Assembly: GCF_030848805.1 (NCBI RefSeq)
Contig: NC_092360.1
Location: 13,764,001 to 13,828,000, forward strand
Direction: 5' to 3'
Source of the DNA: Temnothorax longispinosus
Lineage: Eukaryota > Arthropoda > Insecta > Hymenoptera > Formicidae
Length of the DNA stretch: 64,000 nt
Shown: one piece after another, positions 12,901 to 24,380 of the stretch
Numbering within the stretch: position 1 is the first letter of the stretch
Layout of the letters: each line of letters opens with the position of its first letter
Position numbers and translations under genes: made by a program
Notes under the pieces: model-generated
Databases searched by the model: none
Seen by the model: only the letters and a program-made list of their open reading frames with translations
Told to the model about the DNA's origin: nothing

Positions 12901-14838
12901 TCATACAAAGACAACGTGCGGTTTCTCGGATAGCGGCGGTGGCGGCGACGGCGGCGGCGACGGCGGTGCCGTTGGCTCGTAGTCGTAATCGTACTCGTAA
13001 TCGTAACCGTAGTCCAACCGCCGTAGAACATTCGACCTGGCGGTGGGAGGACTACGGGCGCGATAAAGCGACAGCACTTCCGGTGGCTCGTCCCGCAGAT
13101 CGGTCACGTCCGCCACCGCGTACACCCCTTCCTCCGCCGAAAGTTGCTTGCCCTGCGACGTCGGTTCGACGGCGTCGCGATGCCCAGGCCGCGCGTACCG
13201 CGGCGTCTCGTAGATGTTTGTTTCGCGCGATTGCGGGCTGTAATCCGTCGTCGTCGCCGTCATCGTCGCCGCGACCTTGCCGCGCGGCGAATCGTACGAG
13301 ATGTCCTCGTTGGTCCTGGCCAACAGTCGGCGGCTGTACGACTCGGCGCTCTTGTCCAGCCCGTTGTCGCTCCTACCGACGTAGACCAGGAACTCGGGAC
13401 GACTCGGCGCCGCGTACGCCAGCGACCGTCTCTTCCTCTTCGCGCGGGTCAGTCGCGCGATCAGAGTGAGCACGACCGCAGCCGCCAAGAAGCAACCGGC
13501 GGCCGAGAGCGATAGATACAAGGGGCTCAGGCGACACCGTAGGGAGCCCTCGGAGAGCGCGATCAGCGCCCTGCCGGCGAACTCCTCGTCGCTGCAGACG
13601 ATGTCGTGGGTGTCCAACTCGAGCCGCGTCTCGTTCCGCCGCTCCTCCGCGCGGATCACGTTCCACAGCCAGTGCACCGAGCAGTTGCACACCAGAGGAT
13701 TGCCGCCGACTCGCAGATGCGACAGCCCGTCGACGGGGAACTGCGTCGGCTGCAAGGTCGCCAGGCTGCATCGACGTAGCGAGACCCACTTGAGGTACCG
13801 AGCTCCGTAAAGAACTCGCGCCGGCAACTCCCTCAATTCCCGATTGCCGTCCATCGAGATGCGCTCGAGGTTCACGTTGTCGGCGAACGCCCGCGCGTTT
13901 ACGTTTCCGATCGTGCAGTCGTTCAGCTCCAGGGTCCTCAGCTCGAACAAGTTGCGGAAGGCCACGGCCTCCAAGGATCCGAGGGGATTCGTGCTTAAAA
14001 CGAGACCCGTCAGAACGTTCAATCTGGCCAGGGCGGCCGTAGGCACGGAAGTCAGATTGTTCCCGGATAAGTCCAGATACAGAAGATCCGGCAGACGATC
14101 GAAGGCGACGTCGGCGATGTACCTGATGACGTTGTTCGACAGATTTAGTGAGATCAGCGACGGTAACGACGGCAAGGAATCGCGGTCGAGCCTCAGTATC
14201 AAGTTATCCGACAGATCTACGCGCTCGAGGCTCGGCGCCTCAGCCAGATTACTCGTCGGCACTTCCAACAGCGAGTTCTTGTTCAGAATCAGAGTCCGTA
14301 TCTTGTGCAGGTTCTTTAACAGCTCGTCGCACAGACTCGTGATCGAGTTGTCGCTCAGATCCAGTACTTCCAGCTCGCTGGTGGACTTGAACGCCTGTTC
14401 GGATATCTCCGAGATATTGTTGCCGGCCAGATTCAATTCCTTTAAAGACGTCAGTCCGTCAAGGGCGTTCCTCGCCAAAGTGTGGATCATGTTATCGCTG
14501 ACGTTAAGCGCGATCAGGTTTTGCTGCATGCCGAAATTCGCCAGGCCTAACGTGTGAAGGAGATTCGAGCTCAGGTCGAGGCTCTCCAGATTACCGTAGA
14601 AACCGAAGGTGAGGTGCACGTTGGTCACACGATTGTTCGACAGGTCCAAGTGACGGATCTCCGGGTTCAGCTGGATCGGCACGACCTCGAGGCCGGCGTA
14701 GGCGCACGAGACCCGTAGGCTCTCGTCGTCGCATCGGCATCGCGCCGGGCAGAGACCACTAGCCACGACTGTCATCACGGCGGCCATCGCTATCGCGATC
14801 GGCAGCGTCGACGGCGACGACGGCCCACGTGATGCCAT
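12901..14838 (-). CDS. LRR single-pass transmembrane protein, tartan/capricious-like
   Basis: A single uninterrupted coding exon gives 645 aa. A splice-acceptor-like site (TTTCTGTCGCAG on -) ends at about 14871, so I start at the first ATG after it (14838), directly before a signal peptide (residues about 12-28). An earlier in-frame ATG (14919) would lie in the putative intron. An LRRNT (C30, C34, C36, C45) precedes about 13 LRRs of 24 residues (about 60-372). An LRRCT containing NPLVCNCSVHWLW follows (373-436), then a transmembrane helix (about 441-463) and a cytoplasmic tail of about 180 aa. The tail is rich in Tyr, ends in Pro/Ser runs and finishes VVFV, a possible class II PDZ ligand. There is no Ig domain. 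LRR number, topology and an intronless coding region fit the insect tartan/capricious cell-recognition proteins, which act at the surface in cell affinity and axon targeting. That assignment is inference; another LRR receptor is possible. Confidence 0.85.
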   Translation of the reverse strand: MASRGPSSPSTLPIAIAMAAVMTVVASGLCPARCRCDDESLRVSCAYAGLEVVPIQLNPEIRHLDLSNNRVTNVHLTFGFYGNLESLDLSSNLLHTLGLANFGMQQNLIALNVSDNMIHTLARNALDGLTSLKELNLAGNNISEISEQAFKSTSELEVLDLSDNSITSLCDELLKNLHKIRTLILNKNSLLEVPTSNLAEAPSLERVDLSDNLILRLDRDSLPSLPSLISLNLSNNVIRYIADVAFDRLPDLLYLDLSGNNLTSVPTAALARLNVLTGLVLSTNPLGSLEAVAFRNLFELRTLELNDCTIGNVNARAFADNVNLERISMDGNRELRELPARVLYGARYLKWVSLRRCSLATLQPTQFPVDGLSHLRVGGNPLVCNCSVHWLWNVIRAEERRNETRLELDTHDIVCSDEEFAGRALIALSEGSLRCRLSPLYLSLSAAGCFLAAAVVLTLIARLTRAKRKRRSLAYAAPSRPEFLVYVGRSDNGLDKSAESYSRRLLARTNEDISYDSPRGKVAATMTATTTDYSPQSRETNIYETPRYARPGHRDAVEPTSQGKQLSAEEGVYAVADVTDLRDEPPEVLSLYRARSPPTARSNVLRRLDYGYDYEYDYDYEPTAPPSPPPSPPPPLSEKPHVVFV

Positions 14839-14919
14839 TCCATATGAACTCCTTTCGGACTGGAACTGCCCTGCGACAGAAACGAATAACGGAAACATTA
14901 TCAACGGGCTAATAGACAT

Positions 14920-16634
14920 GAGCTAATAGAAAATACGCAGGCAGAATGCGACAACTGTAGATAGACTGACATGCAGCATCAGAAACTTGAGAGAGCGGAA
15001 ACCACGTTATCACAACGGAAACCACAGTTATCGAAATAATAAAATTAATTGGACAATAAGACTCTCTTATTCGACTACGTGTGCCTGAAGATTTAGTCTC
15101 GAAAAACATTTTAACAGTTTTTAACTATCTACATCTATATGATTTTAAAAATCGGAGAAAATACAGTTGCGAGAATGAGATATCATTCATCGCGATGCGG
15201 ATTTATCTGATTTTCGTGACATTTACTACACGTATTTATAAAATTACACCTCAAAGTGCGATAGAAATTGCTGCATTACCCGCGCGGTTCCAATTATCCC
15301 TTTAATGACCGACAGTTTAATGATATTAACTGCGTGTTAATTTCACATTTCAAAATACTCTATCAAAATTCCACTTCTTCAACCGGAGTGTGATGTGGCA
15401 CTATCATTACAATCAACGGGGTCACGATAATGCGAAATAATTTAATTGCACGGGCGCTTAAAAGGGCGCATAAATAAAATCGAAATACGTTAAAGCACGA
15501 GAGCACGCACGGTTTCAGCTCTATCCGGGCAATTAGAAAACATTTATTACATCCTATCGTGTTTGTTCGCACAAACGCGGAAACATTCTTCGCGCTTTAT
15601 ACACTATGTACCGCGCGGCGCGATTATACGAACGATATCCCTGTGTATCATGAAGCTGCGGTAAATGTTTCGAATAAAATCCGCCGTTAGCTGAAAGACC
15701 TTTGTGAGCCGGGTAAACTCGGCGAAAGCGTAACTACCTTTTACGTTCGCCGGTTTGCCGCACAAGCTCGATGCAAGTTTATTTACGGACACCTGCACGC
15801 TCATTCGCGTTCAGATTTCGCGCTGCCTGCATCGCCGGCTCCTCCCGGGACACGTCCGACACGGCGCAGTTTGTACGTCAACGTCTTTTATTCTTTTTTA
15901 TGCCACGCGGAGGGTAAATAACGCCACCCACTCGTAACAAAAAGAGGAAAATGACAAACTGGCTGCGAAACAGGAGTGAATATTAAATTTGCGTCCCATA
16001 TACATCCCGACTAAATTTACTGCGCTCGGCTAATTAAATCGACGACGTGTGCGCTCGCTGTTTTCACCTGATGGCGAGACTTTTTTATAGCGTTCTCTGA
16101 CGTGCTCGACATACGACCGTCCGAGCTCGTCGGCAATCAGGACAATCGGGTTTTAATACAAATTATCGCAAACTGCCTAAAACGCGTTTGCATATAAAAA
16201 ATGACATTTTCGATACAGGTGTTTGACGTGATATTAATTTTAGAAAAATTAAATTCCAGATAAAATGACGGCATTCGATATAACTACGTGATCGATGAAT
16301 GATGCAAATTCTTTAAAAATTGATGAAAATCATTACCGAAAATATTATGATATCGCATTTATCCCGGCGTTACTTTGTTTTTCTCTTGAAAGTTACATTA
16401 AGTACCTAATTTTATTATATAACTTTATCATGTATATATTTTTAGTACATTAACAATATTTCTTCATACTGCTTTATACCAATATATATTTTCCTTGTAT
16501 CACCCTCAGGCGAAGAAATATAGTGGAACTATCCTTCAAAGAAAGTTGGGGGTAACAAGAAAACGATACGTTTGCCAACGGCGCGTTTATGTCTTAAAGA
16601 GCAGAGGGAGGGAGGGAGAAAGAGAGATATGTAT

Positions 16635-16689
<55 letters not shown>

Positions 16690-18600
16690 ACGGTGCATCC
16701 TTCCTTGGTAAATTTATCCGCAAAACAAGCAATTCGACGAGTTCGTATTTCACGTTAAAACACAGCATGCTTGGTCTATTGCGATAGAATTAAGACCTGG
16801 GAAATTTACTAGGCGACAAGATAAACAATGCCGGGGCCATTAATATTTCGTTACAACTCTTACAAAGGTACAATGTTGTAACTTTTGTTCCAAGCATTAG
16901 TGAATTTACAACAAATCGAACAATTTAAAAAATATTCTTATATCAGGTAACAAAAAAAAAAAAAAAAATATATATATGATTGGGTTTTTTTCTCACAAAT
17001 ACAATTGATATGTACGATTAAATAAAGTAATCTTTAGATCAATAATTATTGAAAAAAGTGCTCTTTACAAATGCATCGTCTACTTTTGTTCATCGTGATG
17101 TTTTTTTCAAAACGTAAAGCAAAGCGCTTTCGTATATATATATATATAATCGACTCTGAAATTTCCCTCTAACTCGCGCATAACTCGACCGTCGATTGAA
17201 AATCGATACTAGATTAGCCCGTCAAATTAACCGCGAGTGCCTCATATAATGTATGTTGCCCCGTAATCGGACGCAAAAGTAGCTTGTACGCGGAAAACAC
17301 GGCTCGCGGAGAGTTACACCGGAAACGTTACACATGGCCGCGAACTAAACAACAATTTAGCGATCGTTATCCGTTAACCCGTGCCGTGCCAGAGAGAGCG
17401 CACGAATCGAAGGGGGGCTACGCGTGCATCGGAGGGCGGGATACGGATATTACGCATTGCGCCAACGATAATTTCGATCGCGAGATTTCTGCCAAGTTTC
17501 CTCTCCTCTCCACCGCTGTCCAGAAATTTCACCAATATCCTCGTTTCGGTAAGTGCTTGCCGCGCCCTCCCGTAATTTTTCACGTCTCTTTTTCCACGCT
17601 CCGTCAGGGAATAACAAATGGCGCTGATCTCACTGTCATGTATAATGCACAGATTTACAGCATCCCGCGCTATCTGGCACAGCTATACCGTCCAAAGCCG
17701 CTACTGCCCCCTCCTCCCATCCCGTCGCGTCCGCAAAAAAATGCAACGGACGTTAACATCCGCGGCAAGTAATATCCCGTGTGGCGGCGCGCGTCATTTT
17801 CTCCGGGAAATCGGGCGCCCCTTTTTTTTCCTACCTCGCAACGGGCGCGCCGGGATAGGGGCGTTTTTCGGCTCCGGGAATATCGCCGAGAGGAAGAAAG
17901 TTGTGAAAGAGGGTGAAACGAGATCGACATGAAAAGAAGGGATGGGGCATAAAGAGGACGGGGAGGGAAAAAGGGAGAAGACGGAACTTGATTGCGCGGG
18001 GATATTCGAGCGAGGATATCTTGCCCCGCGGTAAAACTGACATCGCCTTGATAAACAACGCTTGTCTACGACCGCCGGGATGATAAGAGCAAAGCCCGGG
18101 AATTAGCTCAAGTATCGCAACTTAGTATCTAGGTCAACGGGAAGTTTTTATTTCGCTCTATCTGGCAACTCGTTGAGGATTTACATTTACGAGACTAACT
18201 ATAATCTAGTTCTGTGCATCGTAAGTTTCGCGTAAGCTCCAACCAACGAACGGTTAAGTACCTTTGAAGCTATCCCTTAACGGTGCGCTACAGCGATGAA
18301 ATATTTAGTGCAATATCAAAGATCGGTAATTGTTTCTAAAGCTACGGCGGATACCTATCGTCGAGATAATCTTGTTGCGAGAAGTGAGATTGTGTTATTA
18401 AGGGCAGTTCATGGCGTACCGATGAGCTGTGTGTTTAGAAGGATAGTTTATATCGACGAAGGAAAGAGATAAATTGTTCATGATTATGATATTAATTGAG
18501 AATCTTATTTTTCTCCATCTATGCATGAACCTGCAGATCAATGTGCAATCTTGTGTTAAAGATCATAAATAATTACATATTATTACATATAATATTATAA
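14920..18600. other. Non-coding upstream region of the - strand LRR gene
   Basis: No supported exon. It may hold the 5' UTR intron of the LRR gene, since an acceptor site lies just 5' of its coding exon. The matching donor and first exon were not identified. A poly(A)/TA tract at about 16951-16977 and scattered AT-rich patches are present. Confidence 0.4.
16636..16687. repeat. (GA)n microsatellite
   Basis: GA run of about 52 bp in otherwise ordinary sequence. Confidence 0.9.
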
Positions 18601-18662
18601 CATATATTGTATGTAATTAAAATATAAATATTTTATATGCTTTATATGTATAAAAGACTCTT

Positions 18663-18845
18663 ACAATAATACAACCTAATTAAATTTATTTATAGAATCT
18701 CGGGAAACCTATACGAATGATGATCAATTAAAAAAAAACTGTAGCTGTATATCTAATATATAGCTGTAAGACTCTTTTGAAATTGATTATCATTCGTATA
18801 GTTTTCCGAGATTCAATAAATAAATTTAATTATCTTGTATTGTTG
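18663..18845. mobile_element. Fold-back (MITE-like) element
   Basis: Two arms of about 60-65 bp are reverse complements with a few mismatches. Both contain TAATTAAATTTATTTAT, then GAATCTCGG, then CTATACGAATGAT and ATCAATT. The loop of about 45-50 bp is AT-rich. No open reading frame is present. This fits a non-autonomous DNA-transposon fold-back; target-site duplications are not clear. Confidence 0.65.
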
Positions 18846-21800
18846 CAGCATCTCTCATCATATATACGATCTTCATATGTCGTTTTATTTAGATATAGTT
18901 TTGGAGTGTGCGCGTATCATTACCGTCGATATCTTATTACTGGCTGCAATTTACTGGCGCTACGTGATATTTTCGCGCAAAGAATTCATAAATAATGTTC
19001 GCGCATAATTTGCACGACGTGTTTGTAACGAGCTCGCGTGGCACAATCGCGATATGCGAGCGGAATTAAAAGACTTCATATTCCGATATATGTATATATG
19101 TATACGCGATATTTCTCGTCCCGGTATAAATTGTGCGGCGCGGCGGTGTAATCCCGGCTGAAAAATTAATAGGTATAGTCTGCAGCACAGTTTAATTCTC
19201 GGTTGTGTGGAAGGAGAAGCGTCGGCATTCTTAAGATAGCTTAGTTAAGATCGCACGTTTATCGGCCAAAGGAAAACGTAAATAATAAATAAGACGACGG
19301 TTCCTCCCCTCGTCGCGACAGACGACGAAATTTGCCCGGACATGCATAATACATGTGGAAATGGCATCGAGCGTAGTAGCTAGGCAGCCGCGGGTGACTT
19401 CTTGTCTATAATAGAATCTGCGCGCGTTCTCCCGATTCTACGCCGCATAAAGCAAAGAAGTCTCGGATAACGTACAACAGGCCAAGTCATTCAATTTACC
19501 GAATCCTCTTTCACCCCTGCCCCCTTTTCACCCCCCCCCCCCAGAACCCGTTCTCGTTCTCGATTCTCTCGATCCAACTCCGACTGAAGACGAGCCAAAG
19601 TCATACCAAACTTGGCTAACCACCGAATAAACGACCGAGCTACAACCTCTCTAGCGAGGAGCACAAACCACGCGCGAGCTATAATTTTACGATTTACCTA
19701 TCGTATCGCTATAATACGCCATGCCACGAAGATAATGCAATTCCGTGATAATGCAATTAGTAAATCACATGTGTGAAATGAAACTTTTCCGTCGAATATC
19801 GTTATCAATTTACTATTCTCCCCTTCGGGAAATTAATTCTGAAAATTATGTATGAAATGGTTAATTAATTTTGTCATTTGTTTATTCAAGCGACAAATTT
19901 AGCTTGAAAAGTTAAGCAAATTAAGTTGCATGTTTATTGTAAGAACCACCGAGAAATTTTTAAAAATGGTAATTAAACTTTCCTTCTCTCTCTCTTATAC
20001 ACTGTATCCATCCCAAATTAAAAGTGGTGACATTACGAGGCTACGTATAATTAATTTCATTGCTCCGGACGGAGCGACACTGCACACACGTCCACTGCAA
20101 CGAAGGCAGCGCGGTAAGAATTGCCGTTATAAATATTCGAGGACGGTAATTAAAACCGTGCCCCCACGGGTACTAACAGTAGCAGATCAAACGTTAATAT
20201 CACCGACGCGCGTTCCACGCGCGAGGTATCCCGAAATTAAACCAAGCTACGCTCTAAACGAATTGCACGAATCGCTGCATTGAAATGCTAATTCAATTAG
20301 TTCTTCGGGTTTAAAAACTTGGCGGTACCACACGTGCGGGAGTGCGGACCGCCGTGCCGAAACGGCTAATTGGATTAGCATATTAATGCGCGAAATCGGA
20401 AAATTCGTTAAGCTGAAAGTTTGCTCTAGCTCCGGCCGAGTCTCTTCTCGCCTTAATAAATAGTCCTTTCTCTCTCTCTTTCTCTCTCTTCCTTTTCGAG
20501 GCGCGATGCAGTTGCCGGGCATAAATTACGAGGCGAACGGTGGGGACTGGACCCGTATACACGCCTCCTGTTTAATTTATGCATTTCTTGACCCGTATCA
20601 GCGAACCCGGTTTCCTACCTGTTGGTCCGCGTCCGGCCTGCCACCTGTTCGAAAGGAATCCTCCTCTCGTTCTCTTTCTCTCTCTCTCTCCCCGGCGAGG
20701 AACGAAAAAAATGCCTAGACATTTACATTACTTAACAGACGGTCGACGCGACGGCCGGGATCTTCGAATCCTGCTCGTTATATTCCCGGTCTGAGAAATG
20801 ACGCTCAAGGATTTAACGCCGTTTAACGATACCGGCAGGCTATCAATTATTCTCGCTTCACCGTGTGCGCCCACCTTTCCCTGATGTAGCGTCCATCCGG
20901 GACAGCTGTCGTTCGCTACGATCCGGTTCATATCCCGCACCGGCGGCGCAGCGCCGGGAGGGATCGGGAGATGGATATGTGGCGTTCGTGGACGGCGACG
21001 GCAACTTAAGACAGCTGGCAATCAACGTTCGAACCGAACATCCTAACATATATAGGGGAGAAAGTTTTGGATCGGTATCGATAGAGCGATATCTGCCGAT
21101 CAAGGGTATCACGATGAAACTTTCGTGAAAAACGAGACACAGCGCCCGTTCACCCCCCCCCCCCCGTTCGTGAAACGCTACTCTCAGGTTTATCGTGAAA
21201 TTTTCACTCGATCGCCTCGAAACCTCGCCTCTTTCTTCGGCCGTGGAAAATTATGCAAATTGGAGGAAGGATTCGTTTTTCGCGTGCTCGAGCAGAGAAG
21301 GGAGTCTCGAGCGAAGGAGGATTTGAATCGGAATGACGATCGCGGAGAGAGGACCGAGTTATATCCAGGGTTAGGTACGTGGAGGATTAATGCGGTGGCT
21401 ACTAGCGTCCGGTTCGTATTTCCATCGAGGGGGAGATGGCACTCGATCGGTCATCGAGCACGTCGAAACGATTTTAACCCTCCCGGTCTTCTCGGGGCGC
21501 GCGGTCGTAGCCCGTGTATCCGCTCGAGTAAAATATTGCTTCACGCGGAGGTCGTGGCGACACAGAAAGGAAAGAGGAAGGAAAACGAAGGTTCAAAGGG
21601 GAAAAAGAGAGAGGGAGCGAGAAAGAGAACTCACTCGGTCGGGTACACGCCGAGGCACGAGGGAAGCGAGTGGGAAAAAGCCCTCTGCAATTGCAATCCG
21701 GACAAATATCCGGAGCCGAGACGAACGACGAACGAACAAAGAGAAGCGCGCGAGAGAGAGAAAGAGAGAGAGAGAAGAAACGCGCGCGAGGGCGCGAGAG

Positions 21801-21917
21801 AGAGGAGAAGAAAGGGATGAAGGGCGGGTGGCGTGAAAGGCGGAAAGGAAACAGAAAGAAGAGGGTGCGAGAGAGAAAGAGGTTCTGGTAGTGGTGCAGA
21901 AATTGTTCGGGCTACTG

Positions 21918-21944
21918 CGAAACGAAACGAAACGAAACGAAACG
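21918..21944. repeat. (CGAAA)n pentanucleotide repeat
   Basis: Five to six tandem copies of CGAAA/GAAAC, ending before CTTCTCC. Confidence 0.9.
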
Positions 21945-24342
21945 CTTCTCCCGCCGCTCCTATATATATGCGGCAGTCGATAAACCGCGCCTGCGTAGCT
22001 CAAACACACGGAGGGCTACCCCCATCGTAGTACGACGGAGGCTTAGGGGGCTGCCTGCACGCATACCTTCGCTCCTCGGCGGGCGCGCGCGAGCGCAGGG
22101 GTGTGGATTAAAGATATTAAAGATACCCAGACCGTATACACCACGTCCGTCTGTCCGTCCGTCCATCTGTTCATTCGCCCCGTCCGTATTTCCATCTCGG
22201 TTGTACGTAAACGAGCACTTTGGCCGCTATTTCTTCTCCTCCCTCCTCCCTCCCTCTCCCTCATGGTTTTCTCGTTCATCCTGCTGTCGCAGGACGCGCG
22301 TTTTCAGTGCCTGCTTACCGCTCTTCCTTCCTTTCCCTTGTCCGCCCGCGACGTTTCCGCTGCGACGAAAAAAGATTCGAATTTCTAAAGTTAAATCGTG
22401 TCGTCGCTCGCGCGACTCCGCTTTACGAGAGGGGGGCCGCTTTCGGTATCCCGGGAGCCCGAGATTACCTATACCCGGAGCCGGAGCTCTTAAGAAACGG
22501 TGTCATTAGGATTGAACGATTGTGCGGCGGGCCGTGTGTTTCCCTCGGTGCTGCACGTATATATACATTGTACTCCCCACGTTGCACCCACGCCATCGTT
22601 AGACCCCGACGTTACCCGCTTTATCTCGCGCCGCTTTTACCGCACCCGGTTCATCAGTTACGACCTTCCTGACTCCTCGCTTGCTTTTTCTCAATGAATG
22701 AATGCTAACATACCACGCGCAACGCTCGCTGACTCTCTTTCTTTCTTCATTCGTTGGAAAAAAAAACCGGACACCTCGATTCTCTAAATTGCTCCGCGCG
22801 TTGAATGGCGCCGTCTCTTCGCCGGAGATGTTCGATTGTTCCAAATTTAAAAGAGACCAGCTTGGCGACGCCGCGGAAATGCTCCGGCAATATATAGCAC
22901 GACGCGGCGCGTCTCGCGCCGTTCGATTCCGCCGTCAGAGATATTGAAATGCTCTTCGGGGATCGTATGTTACACATACCGCTTCTTTCAATCGTACCCA
23001 CGGGCGAATACGTAGTCGTCGTCGCCGTCGTCATCTTATTTCAACGTTCCGCGCTTTCAGCGACCGCGTTTCTCATAAAATCCCCTCGGGCTTCATAAAA
23101 ATCGTCCGCCGATAAATCACGAATGAAATTCCGCGAACGTGTATAACGCGCGTCTCACTCTGATACGCGACGCGATTCGCTCGGGCTTTCCAGCGAATTA
23201 CGGTCAGCAGAGAGAGAGGATTAATCGTTTAAGTCTCTCGGCGTTGTCAACGCACAGTGTCTCTGTGCATCTCATATTTACGCCCTTCCGCGTGCAGCGG
23301 AGATATGAAACTAACTGGACCGCGCACTTTCATCTACGCGCGCATTCCTCGGTCGGAGTGACGCCTGACACTGTGCCTCTCTTCCTTCAAGTTACACAGA
23401 AAAAAAAGAAGTATCAAATGAAGACTTATATACTCGTATATGCGCAAGATATATAATCTTGAAATGAGATATATATTGCGTTAAACGAAAAAAACTTGCT
23501 TGAATAAAGTCATTTGTACATATAGTTCAACAAAAACAAAAAGTTTAAATTCTTATAAGAAGATTATAGATTGTTAAGTTTAATTCGACACTTTTTTTCT
23601 ATGCAGTGAAGATTACCGAATAATTTCATAACAGCGACATTAACTCGCGAAAATTCGCGGGACGATCAAATTAAATGGCTTAATTCAATCTATTTTCCCA
23701 CGAATGTACTTTCATTTCCGCGAATCGCCTGGTAATGCGAAAAACCTCTCCCTGTTCAAAACTTCGTCCCCGGTTTCCGTACGTATTTGCATATTAACGT
23801 CGGTACGCCGGTATAATCTGATTTATATGTTGCGGTCAATACGGAATTAACCTCAGGTAAATCCAATACAATACTCGGCGTGTTCATTACGTGTATATAG
23901 AATTTACGGAATGTCACGCATTTCCTATTAATTGTGAATTCAACTTGTCGAATTTAGGCCGAAGTTTCCTTCGGTGGAAAATCCAATTGAAGGATAGCTC
24001 TAACTTCTTTTCGTTTTATTAACATTAAATCTCTTGATCTTTAACCATCGAACAAACATTTTATTCGAACAATTAAATAATAAAGAGTCGTATCTACTTG
24101 AGACTTCTCCGAAGCTGAAGTATTCAATATCTGAATGTAAAATGTTTCGGTCGGTCGATTAGTAATTACTGAATGCGAGATATTCAATAAACCTATCAAC
24201 TTTTCTGCTAAAAGGGAATAAATTGGAAAACCGTCAGATAATTTATAAGACAGAAAAAAGTGGACGATTTCTGATACATCTTGTACATTTATACGAGGAA
24301 TGATGTGCATTAAAACATTATCTTGTTGAATGAAACTATCAG

Positions 24343-24346
<4 letters not shown>

Positions 24347-24375
<29 letters not shown>
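24347..24375. repeat. (GA)n microsatellite
   Basis: GA run of about 29 bp. Confidence 0.9.

Positions 24376-24380
<5 letters not shown>

Noticed and set aside
12939..14557. Open frames on + and alternative - frames across the tartan/capricious-like gene
   Set aside because: They are shadows of the well supported LRR coding frame on -, which alone shows domain structure.
20900..20960. Sequence resembling a tRNA B-box (GGTTCATATCCC)
   Set aside because: No matching A-box, acceptor stem or anticodon arm at the right distance.
21125..21836. Arg/Glu-rich open frames of 148-231 aa
   Set aside because: Purine-rich low complexity (GAGA tracts) and no recognisable domain or splice context.
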